DNA from: Timema cristinae
Lineage: Eukaryota; Arthropoda; Insecta; Phasmatodea; Timematidae
NCBI GenBank assembly: GCA_039000515.1
Contig: JBCFYV010000012.1
Location: 129,652,652 to 129,716,651 of the forward strand
DNA length: 64,000 nt
Direction of reading: 5' to 3'
The notes beneath the pieces were generated by a model. That model had not been told where the DNA came from, ran no database searches, and saw only the letters and a list, made by a program, of their open reading frames with translations. Position 1 is the stretch's first letter. The number at the start of each line of letters is the position of its first letter. The translations under genes were made by a program, and so were the position numbers. This document shows, piece by piece, positions 10,502 to 21,322 of this stretch.

Positions 10502-10961
10502 ATATATAACCATGGGGAATAGTGACCTCGGTACTAAAAATGGTTCAATATAATATATTCATAGAATTGGTGTCAATTTAAAAGTAAATATATATATATA
10601 TACAAACAGTTTATTATATTTGACTAGAATTAAAATAAATATATATACAAATAGTTTAGTATATTTGACTAGATTAAAATAAATTATATATATATACAAA
10701 CAGTTTATTATAATTGACTAGAATTAAATTATATACAAACAACTAATTGACTAGAAAAAAATCAGATAGGTGGAGGATTGTACTGGCAAATAAAAAAATA
10801 AAAAAGTAACCCGGGTTCATCGAATAAATAAAAAAATATGCTTAATTTCATGCAGAAAAAATATATGAAAGAAATCTCAAATCTTTGAAAAATGGTATGT
10901 CAGTGGAACTGTCTAGAGTGAAAAAAAAAGTTAATATTCAGCCCGTCTAAATGATCATCTT
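10263..10961. repeat. AT-rich spacer with internal duplications
   Basis: Separates the polymerase gene from the packaging/capsid gene series. It holds a two-copy repeat of about 95 bases (about 10290-10465, with acagtgaaaagtatac), a TA run near 10468-10505, and three to four copies of a unit of about 55 bases with ttatatttgactagaattaa (10580-10760). Several minus-strand AATAAA-like signals could end the polymerase transcript. No coding frame. Confidence 0.7.
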
Positions 10962-13900
10962 TTAGTTGTGGCGTGTGCGTTTACAAGGACAGTGATACCC
11001 AAACGCCAACGTATTAAAATCATCGGTTATCCGACGTTTGGTGTACACGGGCCGGTAGACTTTAGTCTGTGAAACTGTACATACAGTCACAAGACCTTTT
11101 CTTACAATTTTGTGCGGTATCTGTATGTATCTTTCCGCGGCCTGTTCAGTGACCATCGCTTTCAAAACGTCAAAATTAACGTCGTTCCAGTTGCCGTAGT
11201 TTATGGTGATCCCGCGAACCTTGAACACCGTTTTGGTTTTGGTAAAATCGCCACCAACAAAAACTCGGTACGTGTAATTCTTGGGACCACCAGATAAAAA
11301 GACGCTAATGTAGCTTCCCGGACCGTAATCCTGAAGTTCGTCAGTGAGGTCACCTAAAAAGTTTCCGGTTGGTGGAATCCAATCGCCGGGGTATTCCGTG
11401 AATATAACGCAATCCGTATCGTGATACAAAACGCGGTCCCCCAATTGTTCAAGGATGCTGTATAAGTGTATGGCTAGCCATAGCAGTCGTGTAGCACGTC
11501 ACCGCCACACTCGTGTTAGGGTTAGGGCTCAACGCGTCACGCGCATCCTTGTAATTGAGGAACATAACCTCGTCATTTACATCAATGACGCTGTCCACGG
11601 TGATGTACGGATCCATTAGGTACTTGTGGATGCCCTGATAGTCGTTGACAACGGCTACGTGTGGTAAATCGGGTCTTTGCCCAAACTTTCCCCATAGTGA
11701 ATTTAAAAAGAATTTAGCCAGAGTGCGGAGACCAGGGTTTTTACAAACAAAGTCAAAATTGAGTTTACCCCTTCCCTTTTCTCATAATTTTGAATATAGG
11801 CTAACTTTTCCTCTTATGAGGTACACCACTCTGGCCATCCACTGGCTTATTGTTTAATTTTCAAAAAAGTATCAATGTACCCGTGAAACAATCCGCCAGA
11901 ACGTGTCTGAGGGTCGTAAACAGACACATTGTACTCCCACACTTCCTGTACTGTATCAATGGTGTAGCCTTCCTCAACGGCTTTCCAGATCTCGTCAATC
12001 ACCCAGACGCCTGTCAACCAGCGATCTTTTTTGTAGTTATCCTGACACGCGCCTTGGTTTTTCTCCTCACCGCATTTCCTGCACAAGATGAACATTAGCT
12101 TGTCGTACATTCGTGTAGGCAATACGGGCATGAATAAATCCCGCGGAGGCGTCACTGTAACTTTGGCTATGCCTTATACTTGATCTATAGACGGACAATT
12201 TGGTTCCAAGTGAATTTTGGGGTTGCCGACGTAAGGATACAATGAACACACATCCAAGTACTTGATCTTCTCTCCACAAGAAAGGTCTGCTTCGTGGAAG
12301 AGCTTGATACAATTTGTACGCCCGTCAAAAATGCATCCCTGAGGCTGAATGGCTCCTTGGTATACACCTCGTTCCGTACTACAAATGGTTTCAAGTCCTT
12401 GTCTTTGCGTTTCATCGCATTAAACATACACTCCCACATCTCTACGACCGTGTAGCAGGCATTCTTAAACTTTTCTACGCAAGTCATGGTCGCTTCATAG
12501 AGCATCTACATGGTCTCATGGGGACTATTTTTGATAGGGGTGGTCCTGTCAGGATAGAAGAGAGGGCACCCGTGCCAATAACAGCCCCAGAACTGGAAGA
12601 CGGTGGTGGTATCTCCAGCTTTAACAACGCCGTCTACAAGTCGCCCAAACACATATTCCTCACGGCCGTTACCCGCATGAAGAATAGAGACGCCACGTTG
12701 ATGGGTGTCCCAACAGAGCCATTGTACAGCGACGTGCGACTGTTGGTCTGCGTACCGATAGCCACCGTTAGGGATAATACCGATAGTATTCTCCTTAAGA
12801 TGACTTCGGTGGTAAATCAACATGGCCGCTCCAGCTATCGTACACGCCTCTCTGAAAGGATCCACCTTTGCTTTCTCCATGAGAATGTCTTTAAACTTTA
12901 TATAGGCCTTCCGTAGGATATCTACAACTTTAACACAATTCAATTACAACTCGGCTTTTAAAATCAAAGACATAATTTCTTTGACCAACGCGTCATACCA
13001 CTTCTCAAAGTGCTCCTTTCCCTCAACTGACATCTCGCCGATGCCGTAGTCCTCCTTTGATGGCAAGGGACCCCTATACCCCGCGTTTCCTTTTTTGTTG
13101 AAAAAATGGCATAAATGTCTCTTTGCCAAAACTCGTCCAAGCCGATTGTTTTGGGCATTTTGGACAACGATATCGGGAGGAAGTCCAACGAGTCAATAAA
13201 GTGGAGCGGGCTGTAACGCGTGAACATGATTTTCCCACCGATCATTAATATCCCTGAAATCAATTTTTTTACCTCCATCATATATTTTAAAATAAAATTG
13301 CCATCATAGCCTTTCGCATTATGGCCTAAGAGGGTGATATCCTTAAATGTTGATGCTTTAATTTGCTCTAAAAATCCAAAAAATTGGGCCATTGTGGTAT
13401 CATCCTTGAATATGTGAGTCCTATCGCCCCCACATTCTGTGCAATGATGGTCATTTGCATCTATATGAACGCAAGCTTTGCAACACGTCTGCACGACACA
13501 TAGGTTAGGTTCGTGTAAGTACGTGCCGGCCGCACCTTGAAGAAGAGTTTCTTGCTGAATTCAAAATCATTAAATACAATCATGAAATTGCTTTTTCCAG
13601 TGACGGATTTAATAGGGCCTGCTTCATATAACAAAAATGGCCAAATGGACGATATGTATCGCATACTCTACAAAAAGTCTCATAACACCTATATGAATAA
13701 TTTGATCTTTCCAAACTGAAAAATTGCACGTATACCTCGCAAACATTTTTGACATCACAGTCCCACTTGTGACCTCTATAAAAACCGGGACGTTAATAGT
13801 TATCAAAACATGACTGTGAACCAACGCCCGCAGTCCTTACAGACCACAGATCGGCCTCCACTATAAACCGCTTTAGCATAGCACTTTTTGCACGAGGATT

Positions 13901-14960
13901 CACACTTGTGCGCATTCTTATCGTTGAACGGCACACGACACTCGAAGCAAAAGTATCCGCACTTAAATGCGGCTGTCAAGGATGTTATGACGTCAAAATA
14001 GTTTTGCTTATCGTCGTGAAAATACAAATAAAGGTAGCTCTTAAAGGACGGTTCGGGAGGGGTAGGTCCCTTATATAGGACCTGTCTCCCCGAAGCTCCC
14101 TGAACACCGTGATTTTTTATTCGGTGAGGTACGTTTGAAATATTTTCAGTTCAGTTAGCCCACCATCTTTCAAAAGATTCACACGAGCATCACGGCATAG
14201 TTCCTCTGCTTTTAGTTTTTGAATAGGACGACCCATTTTGATTTGCTTAACGGTGTTCACATCCATGCATCCTGGCTCTCTTTTATTATCACATATAGCC
14301 TTTGCGACGACCAATGCACAGGCAAGGCAAAGTGTATCGTCACCATTTTGAATCGTAATGATACCTTTGTTAGTACGGCTATATGTGCTAGCGGGGGAGA
14401 GTTTATGACAATAACTTCTACCACTCCCGCGAGGCTCCTTAAAATGGCTGAGTTTAACGTACAATGGTGCCATACTCAAGAAACAATTATTACTCTGCAA
14501 CACACGACTTACGTTATCGAGCACGGCTCGAGCGTCTAACTGGTCTGCTCGCCTATATGAGACATATACATGGTTCAACGACGAGTCTGTACTGTTCAAA
14601 AGTAAGCCGACATGGTCATCGGCACTGACAGTGTGGTTCTGTAGCCGATTAAACAAAGCCGTAATTTGCTCTTTAAGCCAGCTTAATGCGTCACGATCGC
14701 TGTTGGAGCACCAAGATGTACGGTAATTTCTCTACCAGTATAAAAGAAACGCCTCAATTGTTTAATTCTCTCTTTGATGATCCGAAGAAGGACGCCATTT
14801 GACAAGACCCCACCTACCTGATTTACCGGGCCACTAAATCCCGTTTGCGGGCTGAAGACGGTCCCGCTGTCAACACCGCAGCTTGGGCTTCTGCGGTATG
14901 TTGAGAGGGACTAGTTGCCGTTGGTAGTGGTGGGGTCGTGCCGCCATTTGCTGCCTCCAT
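10962..14960 (-). pseudogene. POLB: Polinton protein-primed family B DNA polymerase, decayed
   Basis: Replicates the linear element using a terminal protein primer. About 1330 codons from ATG at 14960 to 10962. In order: an N-terminal Polinton-specific domain (14656-14117, with LDNVSRVLQSNN and LKAEELCRDARVNLL); a Cys-rich zinc-binding segment (14027-13803, CFEC, CKKC, CKDC); an exonuclease region (LLGHNAKGYDGNFIL, then FIDSLDFLPISLSKMPKTIG); a DPFREACTIAGAAM block; motif A DVCSLYPYV near 12240; motif B FLNSLWGKFGQR near 11690; and motif C YHDTDCVIF near 11420, where the usual Ser after the second Asp is Cys. At least eight frame changes and several stops are present. The N-terminal 100 codons are badly degraded. 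Confidence 0.93.
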
Positions 14961-16095
14961 TTGAACTATAACACAAAAGCACGTGTCAAAGTAAGCACTT
15001 TAAATAAAATTGTTCTAAACATGCGTGTATTTTTCTCTCTCTTTAAAATGTATAATACTATTCAATTTCAATCTATTTTTGTTATTAATATAATATGTTA
15101 CAATTTGTGTAATAAATACACTCGAACCTTAGTACAGCTACCAGGCCGTTAATTTATAACTATGAGGGGTTAATCCTACATTTTCATCTATGCCAAGAAT
15201 CAAACCTGGGACCTTTCACAAAGTGTGTGTAATAAATACACCCTAGGAAAACTATAAAATTTAGTCCAGGGCAGTTAAACACTCATTTTCACCCCATGTT
15301 TGGAAAAAAAATATAAAATGGACAGAATTAAGTTTACTCTTGGTGGGAATAATTTTGTTTTAATTTATAACCGTTACTATTTTTTATTCATAAAATGTTA
15401 AGACTATAACATCCACAAACCCTGCCAACTGTATGATTATTTATCAAACCAACCGTGTCGGGAAATTAACCCGGGACCAATAGTTACTATACAAACACAC
15501 TATAACATGCACTAAGATGATGATTGAATATTTGATCCAACACATTGTAAAGCGACAGTTATAATTCTCTCTCTTTGAATGTTTGTATGGGAAATGAGCC
15601 CGGGACCCTTTAAATCCGTTACTGGAATATGTACAAAATACCGGTCAGGGCAGTTATTTTATCACTATTAAAGTCTAAACCAGCATTTTTGCTTATGCGA
15701 GGGAATCGAACCCGGGACGCCTCCCATTGGTTCAGTTGGTTTTTTAAGCGTATAAATTGAACGGCTAGTAAGACGCGGCGCTAAATTAGTTGGGATTTTT
15801 TTTTTTTTTTAATAATCTGCTAAAGCAACAATATAGTTTCCCCTGTTAATTATAATGCAGGTATATATTTATATATATATATATATATTAAATACTTTTC
15901 CCCCTGCTTTAAATTGTATGCAAACGCCATCTGTTATTCCGAAAGTGTACAAGTTTACAACCTTCTCGGAACGAGCAGTTGACAAGAGATTTTCGTATGC
16001 TGGCGAAATAACGGTGGTTTGGTAGAAAGAGAGCGCACACAAATAGTCTATTTTAAACTAGTGGCTATAGTATGGTTACTTGTAGACGTACTTAC
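14961..16095. other. decayed repeats with tRNA-like B boxes, no gene
   Basis: Several diverged stretches carry the pattern gaatcgaacccgggac (15708), attaacccgggacc (15463), gagcccgggaccc (15597) and gaatcaaacctgggacc (15190). Their reverse complement is the Pol III B box GGGTTCGATTC, so these look like tRNA-derived SINE remnants on the minus strand. An A-box-like block near 15750 (ggctagtaagacgcgg) recurs at 22119. Poly-T and TA runs lie at 15791-15890. The right terminus of the Polinton may be in here but no inverted repeat was seen. Confidence 0.5.
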
Positions 16096-16362
16096 ATGTT
16101 AGGTGGTCGATCGCGTCCAAATCACTCCAAATATCGGGGGGCGAATTTCCGCCGCCGTCTGTGGGCGTCGGCGAGAGTATGCCAGGGTGTGGTGTGAGGT
16201 CAGCGGTTGGCGACCTAGGGATGACAAGGGGGTGCGTAAGGACGCCAGCGACGCCGTGCCGAGTACCGCCCGCAGGGTCCGCCTCCAGGTGGGCAGGCAC
16301 TGGCACGCACGTCGCTATGTTGTCCCGCAGGCCCTCATCCAACCCATATGGATCCCAGTAGT
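16096..16362 (-). CDS. unrecognised gene, exon 3
   Basis: Minus-strand exon between acceptor tatttaatttcag and donor gtaagt, 267 bases, phase 1 in and out. It encodes DYWDPYGLDEGLRDNIATCV followed by a Pro/Ser/Thr-rich acidic tail with HPLVIPRSPTADLTPHP and PPDIWSDLDAIDHL. The composition resembles an activation domain (SP/TP dipeptides, acidic-hydrophobic end), but no family is recognised. It is GC-rich compared with everything around it. The downstream exon was not found before 15000. See exons 1 and 2. Confidence 0.6.
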
Positions 16363-16444
16363 CTGAAATTAAATAAATACATATTGATTACCATTTACAG
16401 AAAATAAAAAAACACTGGCAAGACTATCGTTGGCCGCTAATTAC

Positions 16445-16560
16445 CCATGTACCAGTCGTTTTCCGCCAAGCAAGTCCCGTCTTTGGTAAAATACAGCAAC
16501 TGGTCCAGGCTATTAGGACCCACAGGTTGAGCCGCCTTACCAAGCGTCTGGACTCGTCAT
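16445..16560 (-). CDS. unrecognised gene, exon 2 (one-base deletion)
   Basis: Acceptor ttcttctttgttag, donor gtaatt, 116 bases. It starts DDESRRL in the frame set by exon 1, then a single-base shift is needed to read KAAQPVGPNSLDQLLYFTKD and LAENDWYM into exon 3. The intron phases (1 in, 1 out) require 117 bases, so the length supports a one-base deletion or assembly error. Intron 2 is 82 bases and intron 1 is 92 bases, both compact. Confidence 0.6.
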
Positions 16561-16652
16561 CTAACAAAGAAGAAGAGAATACCGCTGTACACCAAGACGT
16601 AATAAGTAAAATAGAAACCATTAAAATATACAAAACAGTTTTAAAAACATAC

Positions 16653-16689
16653 CTGAATTTAGCCAATTTTCCAGTGCGTCGAAACTCAT
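16653..16689 (-). CDS. unrecognised gene, exon 1 with start codon
   Basis: ATG at 16689 in a good context (aagATGa), encoding MSFDALENWLNS before donor gtatgt in phase 1. It lies 35 nt downstream of a predicted transcription start (A at 16724), which in turn lies 32 nt downstream of a TATAAATA box. Same strand as the Polinton. It could be a Polinton accessory gene near the element end or a host gene beside it; the sequence alone does not decide. Confidence 0.6.
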
Positions 16690-16720
16690 CTTGATGATTA
16701 TCGGAGCCAATCATAAATTG

Positions 16721-16756
16721 AAATGACCACCTGTAATGATTTGGGGTCTATTTATA
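16721..16756 (-). promoter_or_regulatory. TATA/Inr core promoter of the unknown three-exon gene
   Basis: Minus strand: TATAAATA at 16756-16749 and TCATTT with its A at 16724, exactly 32 nt apart, the same geometry as the Polinton ATPase promoter. Confidence 0.7.
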
Positions 16757-16792
16757 CCCGTCTCAAAGGGCTTGCCACTTGTAATGGCCGAT

Positions 16793-17035
16793 GTTGTGTA
16801 ATACACATCTGCAATTGTGCAATCTGCAGCAGATCCTTGTAAGTACCGTTATTCGTCATAAATCTTCTAGCAGCCGATGAGGACGGACGTACTGGGTCAC
16901 CGCTCTGTCAGAGGTTGTGCAATACGCATCTGCACTTGCCCAATGTGTATCAAATCCTGTATGTCCCGTTATTCGTCATAAATCTTCTAGCAGCAATATG
17001 AAGATGGACGTACGGGATCGCCGCTCTTCTATGCC
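16793..17035. repeat. two-copy 120-bp direct repeat upstream of the promoter
   Basis: Two consecutive copies (about 16793-16914 and 16915-17035), about 80% alike, sharing the exact core cgttattcgtcataaatctt at 16847 and 16967. It sits 40-280 bases upstream of the TATA box, where an enhancer would lie. Confidence 0.75.
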
Positions 17036-17109
17036 TGTTCGTGCAAATTGTGGTACACTTTGGTGCAGAATGAATAACAAGTACAGGTACACATGATGCC
17101 ATTAGCTGT

Positions 17110-18070
17110 GCTCGTGCAAATGCGGGTACAGAACAAAATATACAGAATTTCTCGCTCGGGTGAACAATGGTGGTGGTTTTCCATGCAAACACTGATACAC
17201 TTGATCCTTACTCATCCCTGCTACACTAGCGTAAACCACCAAGCGGGTAGTAGGACGCTGTGCAACCCTCCAGCGAAAGCAGGTCTCTATTCGAATCCCT
17301 CGATCGGCAAGGTCAACACACGCTAATTTCACCTTTCAGACCCTGGGAAAATGTGGGTACAGAACAAAATATACAGACTTTCTCGCTCGGGTGAACAAAG
17401 GGGGTGGTTTTCCATGCAAACGCTAATACACTTGATCCTTACTCATCCCTACTACACTGGCGTAAGCCACCAGGTGGTTAGTAAGACGCTGTGCACCCCT
17501 CCAGCGAAAGCAGGTCTCTAGTTCGAATCCCTCGATCGACAAAGGCAACAAACGATAATTTCACCTTTCAGACCCTGGGCAAATGTAGGTACAGAACAAA
17601 ATATACAGAATTTCTCGCTTGGGTGAACAAAGGGGGTGGTTTTCCATGCAAACACTGATACACTTGATCCTTACTCATCCCTACTACACTAGCGTAAACC
17701 ACCAAGCGGGTAGTAAGACGCTGTACACGCCTCCAGCGAAAGCAGGTCTCTAGTTCGAATCCCTCGATAAGCAAGGTCAACAAACGCTAATTTCACCTTT
17801 CAGACCCTGGGCAAATGTGGGTACAGAACAAAATATACATACTTTCTCACTCGGGTGAACAAGGGGGTGGTTTTCCATGCAAACGCTGATACACTTGATC
17901 CTTACTCATCCCTACTACACTAGCGTAAACCACCAAGCGGGTAGTAAGACGCTGTGCACGCCTCCAACGAAAGCAGGTCACTAGTTCGAATACCTCGATC
18001 GGCAAGGTCAACAAACGCTAATTTCACTTTTAAAACCCTGGGCAAATGTGGGTACAGAACAAAATATATA
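17110..18070. repeat. 232-bp tandem repeat with tRNA-like box
   Basis: Four copies with an exact 231-232 base spacing of gtacagaacaaaatata (17126, 17357, 17589, 17821, 18052). Each unit contains agttcgaatccctcga (B-box-like) preceded by an A-box-like gggtagtaagacgc. The T-arm does not pair, so these are not functional tRNA genes; a SINE-derived satellite is the best reading. Confidence 0.85.
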
Positions 18071-20261
18071 CTTTTGTGAGCAGTGTGTGTGTATATGTGT
18101 GTGTGACGGACGCAAACCTACTTAATTATTAATTGTTTAATTCTAGACAATTTGAAACTATCTGGTAAATACTCTCACGCAAATCAGCACTTATTTCACT
18201 CTTACATAGTACGAGTGGCAACTCCAGTGATACTTTTTTTCGCTAACAGGTAGCGCAAAGATCTCTAAATCACCAATTTGCCGTTCTGTTAGCTTTGGCT
18301 TCCTCGATCGATGACTGCTCTTGTATCAATTACTTTTAACGGTAGTTTGCAAAGACAAGTCAACGACTCGTTAATGCGCTCGCGTCATCCATCCCCCCCC
18401 CCCCCCGTGACTTGCAGTTCATCACTTTTAAAGGGGGGTGAAATGAGATGGGTTATTACCTTTCAGGGATTTCCCCCCCATATTTCTGAGTCCATGAACT
18501 TTTGGGTGAATTGAAAGGATTGGCATCAGAGCGGGGTGGGGGTTTGGGAGTGCGCACCACTGATGCGCAGTGGTCACTACTCTGTAAGAGGCCGAGTAAT
18601 GCAGATACACTCATTCTAGCCCAGACGGATGTCAAGAGAAGTTCGCACTGTTTGTTCTGGGCATTACAGTAGAGTCTTGTGATGGAGGAGCCAATGTTAA
18701 TTCTGCATAAGACAGCCATAGCGTGAGGTTCGTGCAGAGCCCTCATGCCGAAACGTCACGGATTGTATGCTCCCCCAAATAAACTACAACGCCCCAATCA
18801 ATGAATAAAAACCCTTTAATTTTAAATAAAAAACTCCAACATCTCAATCCTATCCAATAATTAATTAGCAATTATTAATAATTAATCATCAAGAACCAAC
18901 ATGTCCGGGGGTGGTAGGCGAGGGGGTTGTAGGGGAGGGGATGTAGGAGAGGACATTTCATAATCATCACTTGGGAAAAGAGGTCAGGCGGGGAGGGGGT
19001 CAGGAGGAGGGGTGGGGGAGGAGGGGAGGCGTGGTCACATTGCCAATTTCAAACAGTAAGGGCTCTGTTCCGATAAATCCCACTAGCTACTCTATTATAA
19101 AGGCAATAGTCATGGGTCATAACTCATAACAATCACCCTAAACTTGATTAACAATATTGATTACTCGAGTCATCAATGATTTCCACAAAATATTAAATTT
19201 AAAGTACTTGTAATACTTTCCAAGTATTTACACTTGTACATGAATAAATACAACACCGGACCAAGCGTCCTTAAGATGACAAAGCCTAATTCCCTCCAGA
19301 AGGGCTTCAGAAAAGATCCCAAACAATAACATCAACTCAATCATAGGTGGTCAAGTTTTTAAAAGATATTAAAAAAAGATTACCAATAATAAATATAAAA
19401 ATACTACTAAATAAAAAATCAGTTTTATGCCGGACGGGCTATAAGTTAGTAACATAATTCTCATAACAATATAAGGCCAATCTTCGCAAAAATATGGCGT
19501 CTCACACCAGATAGAATATAAGTTTTAACCATTATACAATGAAACTCTAATCTCTAAAAAAATATGGCATCTCGTTTATATAGAAAATATTGATATCACG
19601 CAAGCCCACATAGGGGATTTTGCGTCTAGAAAACCTAATATAAAGACAAACATTATTTATCATAACTAATTCTACATATCAAGATATCGAAGTATTACAC
19701 GATATTCTTGCGTAATTATCTATAAATTCTGGGAAGTCTAATTTAACATTTATTTAGTCGAAAAAGAATTTTAAATTATAATAGCCGAAATATAATGTAC
19801 CTTATAACATCCTGGACACCTATATGTGTCCAAGGACAGTATCCTGACAAGAGTAAATCACACATCTGAATTACTCCATTATATACAATAACATTTCTGC
19901 TCAGAGAGGGGGAATGGGGGTAACGAAAACAAAGGCAGACACAAAACAAAGAAGAGAGGGAAGGGATAACCAGATGGAGGCAGAACAATTGAGTAGTTTG
20001 GAGAAAGAACCTCCTTTTCGGGCATGTACGTCACACATTTCCCAACTTGCCTCGCGATGAATCGCTGTTCAAGCTTACACAATCTTCACGCAATTAGTCT
20101 GTACGTAATGTTTATCGAGCTATGTTGTGCTTGTGTGGGGAGTCGACTTGGGAGGCGCAACTACTAAATGGGGCAATGGTGAGTTCACACATTTTTATTT
20201 TTAATAGTGTCCAAACTTGCTGATTTCTTTAACTCTTGTAGCTTTATGGTAATAAACGCTA
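18071..20261. other. unannotated spacer
   Basis: Contains a poly-C run (18392-18405), G-rich runs at 18905-19030 and AT-rich sequence. The stretch 18540-18770 has mixed composition and looks like a degraded dispersed repeat, but I cannot name it. No supportable gene. Confidence 0.4.
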
Positions 20262-20605
20262 CATAACAACCCACTAATAAACCTCAACAGAACACGGTCA
20301 TTTGAGAATATAAAAAGTCACTAATAAACCTCAACAGAACACGGTCATTTGAGAATATAACAAGTCACTAATAAACCTCAACAGAACACGGTCATTTGAG
20401 AATATAACAAGTCACTAATAAACCTCAACAGAACACGGTCATTTGAGAATATAACAATTCACTAATAAACCTCGACAGAACACGGTCATTTGAGAATATA
20501 ACAAGTCACTAATAAACCTCGACAGAACACGGTCATTTGAGAATATAACAAGTCACTAATAAACCTCGACAGAACACGGTTATTTGAGGATGTAACAACC
20601 CACTA
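20262..20605. repeat. 46/47-bp minisatellite, array B
   Basis: About seven copies of the same family as 3735-4368 (aataaacctcaacagaacac), mostly the 47-base aacaagtcactaat variant with gagaatata at the junction. Same orientation as array A. Confidence 0.95.
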
Positions 20606-21039
20606 ACATATATGACTTTCTTCACATAAAATATTTCTATACAAACTTAACACTCGATAATTAATTTTTTACACAAAATAACCAATAACAGTTTTTCTTA
20701 AATAATGAACATTTTTACACAAGGAATAACAATAAATAATAAAAGTTAATACCAAAATAAATAAAGGGGTTAAATGATTAAATACTTGATTTGAGTAAAA
20801 ATCCTCACCTGCCCCCCTCCCCCCACCACCAGTATTTGATAATATATAATGCACTCCAAGAATCCTTTTTTCTTGTCTGGGAATAAAGTCCTTCAAAGCT
20901 TTTGAATCACTTCATTAACACATACTAATGTGTGGAGCTAGGAGTGAGGATGTTTCGACTGATCTCGTATGCAACGAACACATTGAGTTCTAACAACTTA
21001 TATTACTGACACTTGAGTTCGTTCTTTCTTTCTTTCTAG

Positions 21040-21322
21040 AGGTCTCGACTGATACCAACCCTGAGATAATATTGTCATCATCTTCCAGCACTCCAACAAC
21101 CACATCTACAATATCCACTGCCCCTGTAACCACGCAACATCATACACACCAGAGCATGAGCACAAGTGGGCAAGTCCTGCGGTTGAGAGGAGGCTCAGGA
21201 TCCTTGGGAGGGCTATGTAGAGGTCCAAGGATCACTCCCGGCTGGGGTCTTGTCTGTGATGACATTCATGGCTGGAATATACTAGAGGCTAATGTTGTAT
21301 GTAGACAACTTGGCTATGACAG
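21040..21322 (+). CDS. SRCR/C-type lectin gene, exon with mucin-like linker and first half of an SRCR domain
   Basis: Exon between acceptor ttctttctttctttctag and donor gtaaga. It enters in phase 1 and leaves in phase 2. The first third is a Ser/Thr-rich, O-glycosylation-type linker (SSSSSTPTTTSTISTAPVTT). Then an SRCR domain begins: VLRLRGGSGSLGGLC, WGLVCDDIHGW and NVVCRQLGYDR, with the conserved WG-VCDD and VCRQLG signatures. There is no start codon in this exon, so upstream exons lie elsewhere. The protein is probably secreted or membrane-bound and may bind microbes or glycans, as SRCR/CTLD proteins of invertebrate immunity do; that role is inference. Confidence 0.88.

Larger units (their letters stand above)
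5050..14960 (-). mobile_element. decayed Polinton/Maverick (virus-like giant DNA transposon)
   Basis: A 10-kb block holding the diagnostic Polinton set in one orientation: protein-primed family B DNA polymerase, A32/FtsK-like packaging ATPase, retroviral-type integrase with chromodomain, minor and major capsid proteins, and three small conserved proteins. No adenovirus-type cysteine protease was found. I could not find the long terminal inverted repeats or the 6-bp target duplication. The left end abuts a gypsy LTR, and the right limit lies somewhere between 14960 and about 17000. Almost all genes carry frameshifts or stops. Polintons are integrated relatives of adintoviruses. Confidence 0.93.

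Noticed and set aside
11510..11532. Telomere-like gttagggttagggc
   Set aside because: Only two units, lying inside the polymerase coding sequence.
12314..12916. A 200-codon plus-strand frame within the polymerase region
   Set aside because: Antisense shadow of the POLB coding sequence; no domain of its own.
17110..18070. tRNA gene cluster
   Set aside because: The B box is present but the T-arm does not pair and no anticodon arm is found.
3735..20605. Minisatellite arrays as Polinton terminal inverted repeats
   Set aside because: The two arrays are in direct orientation, not inverted.
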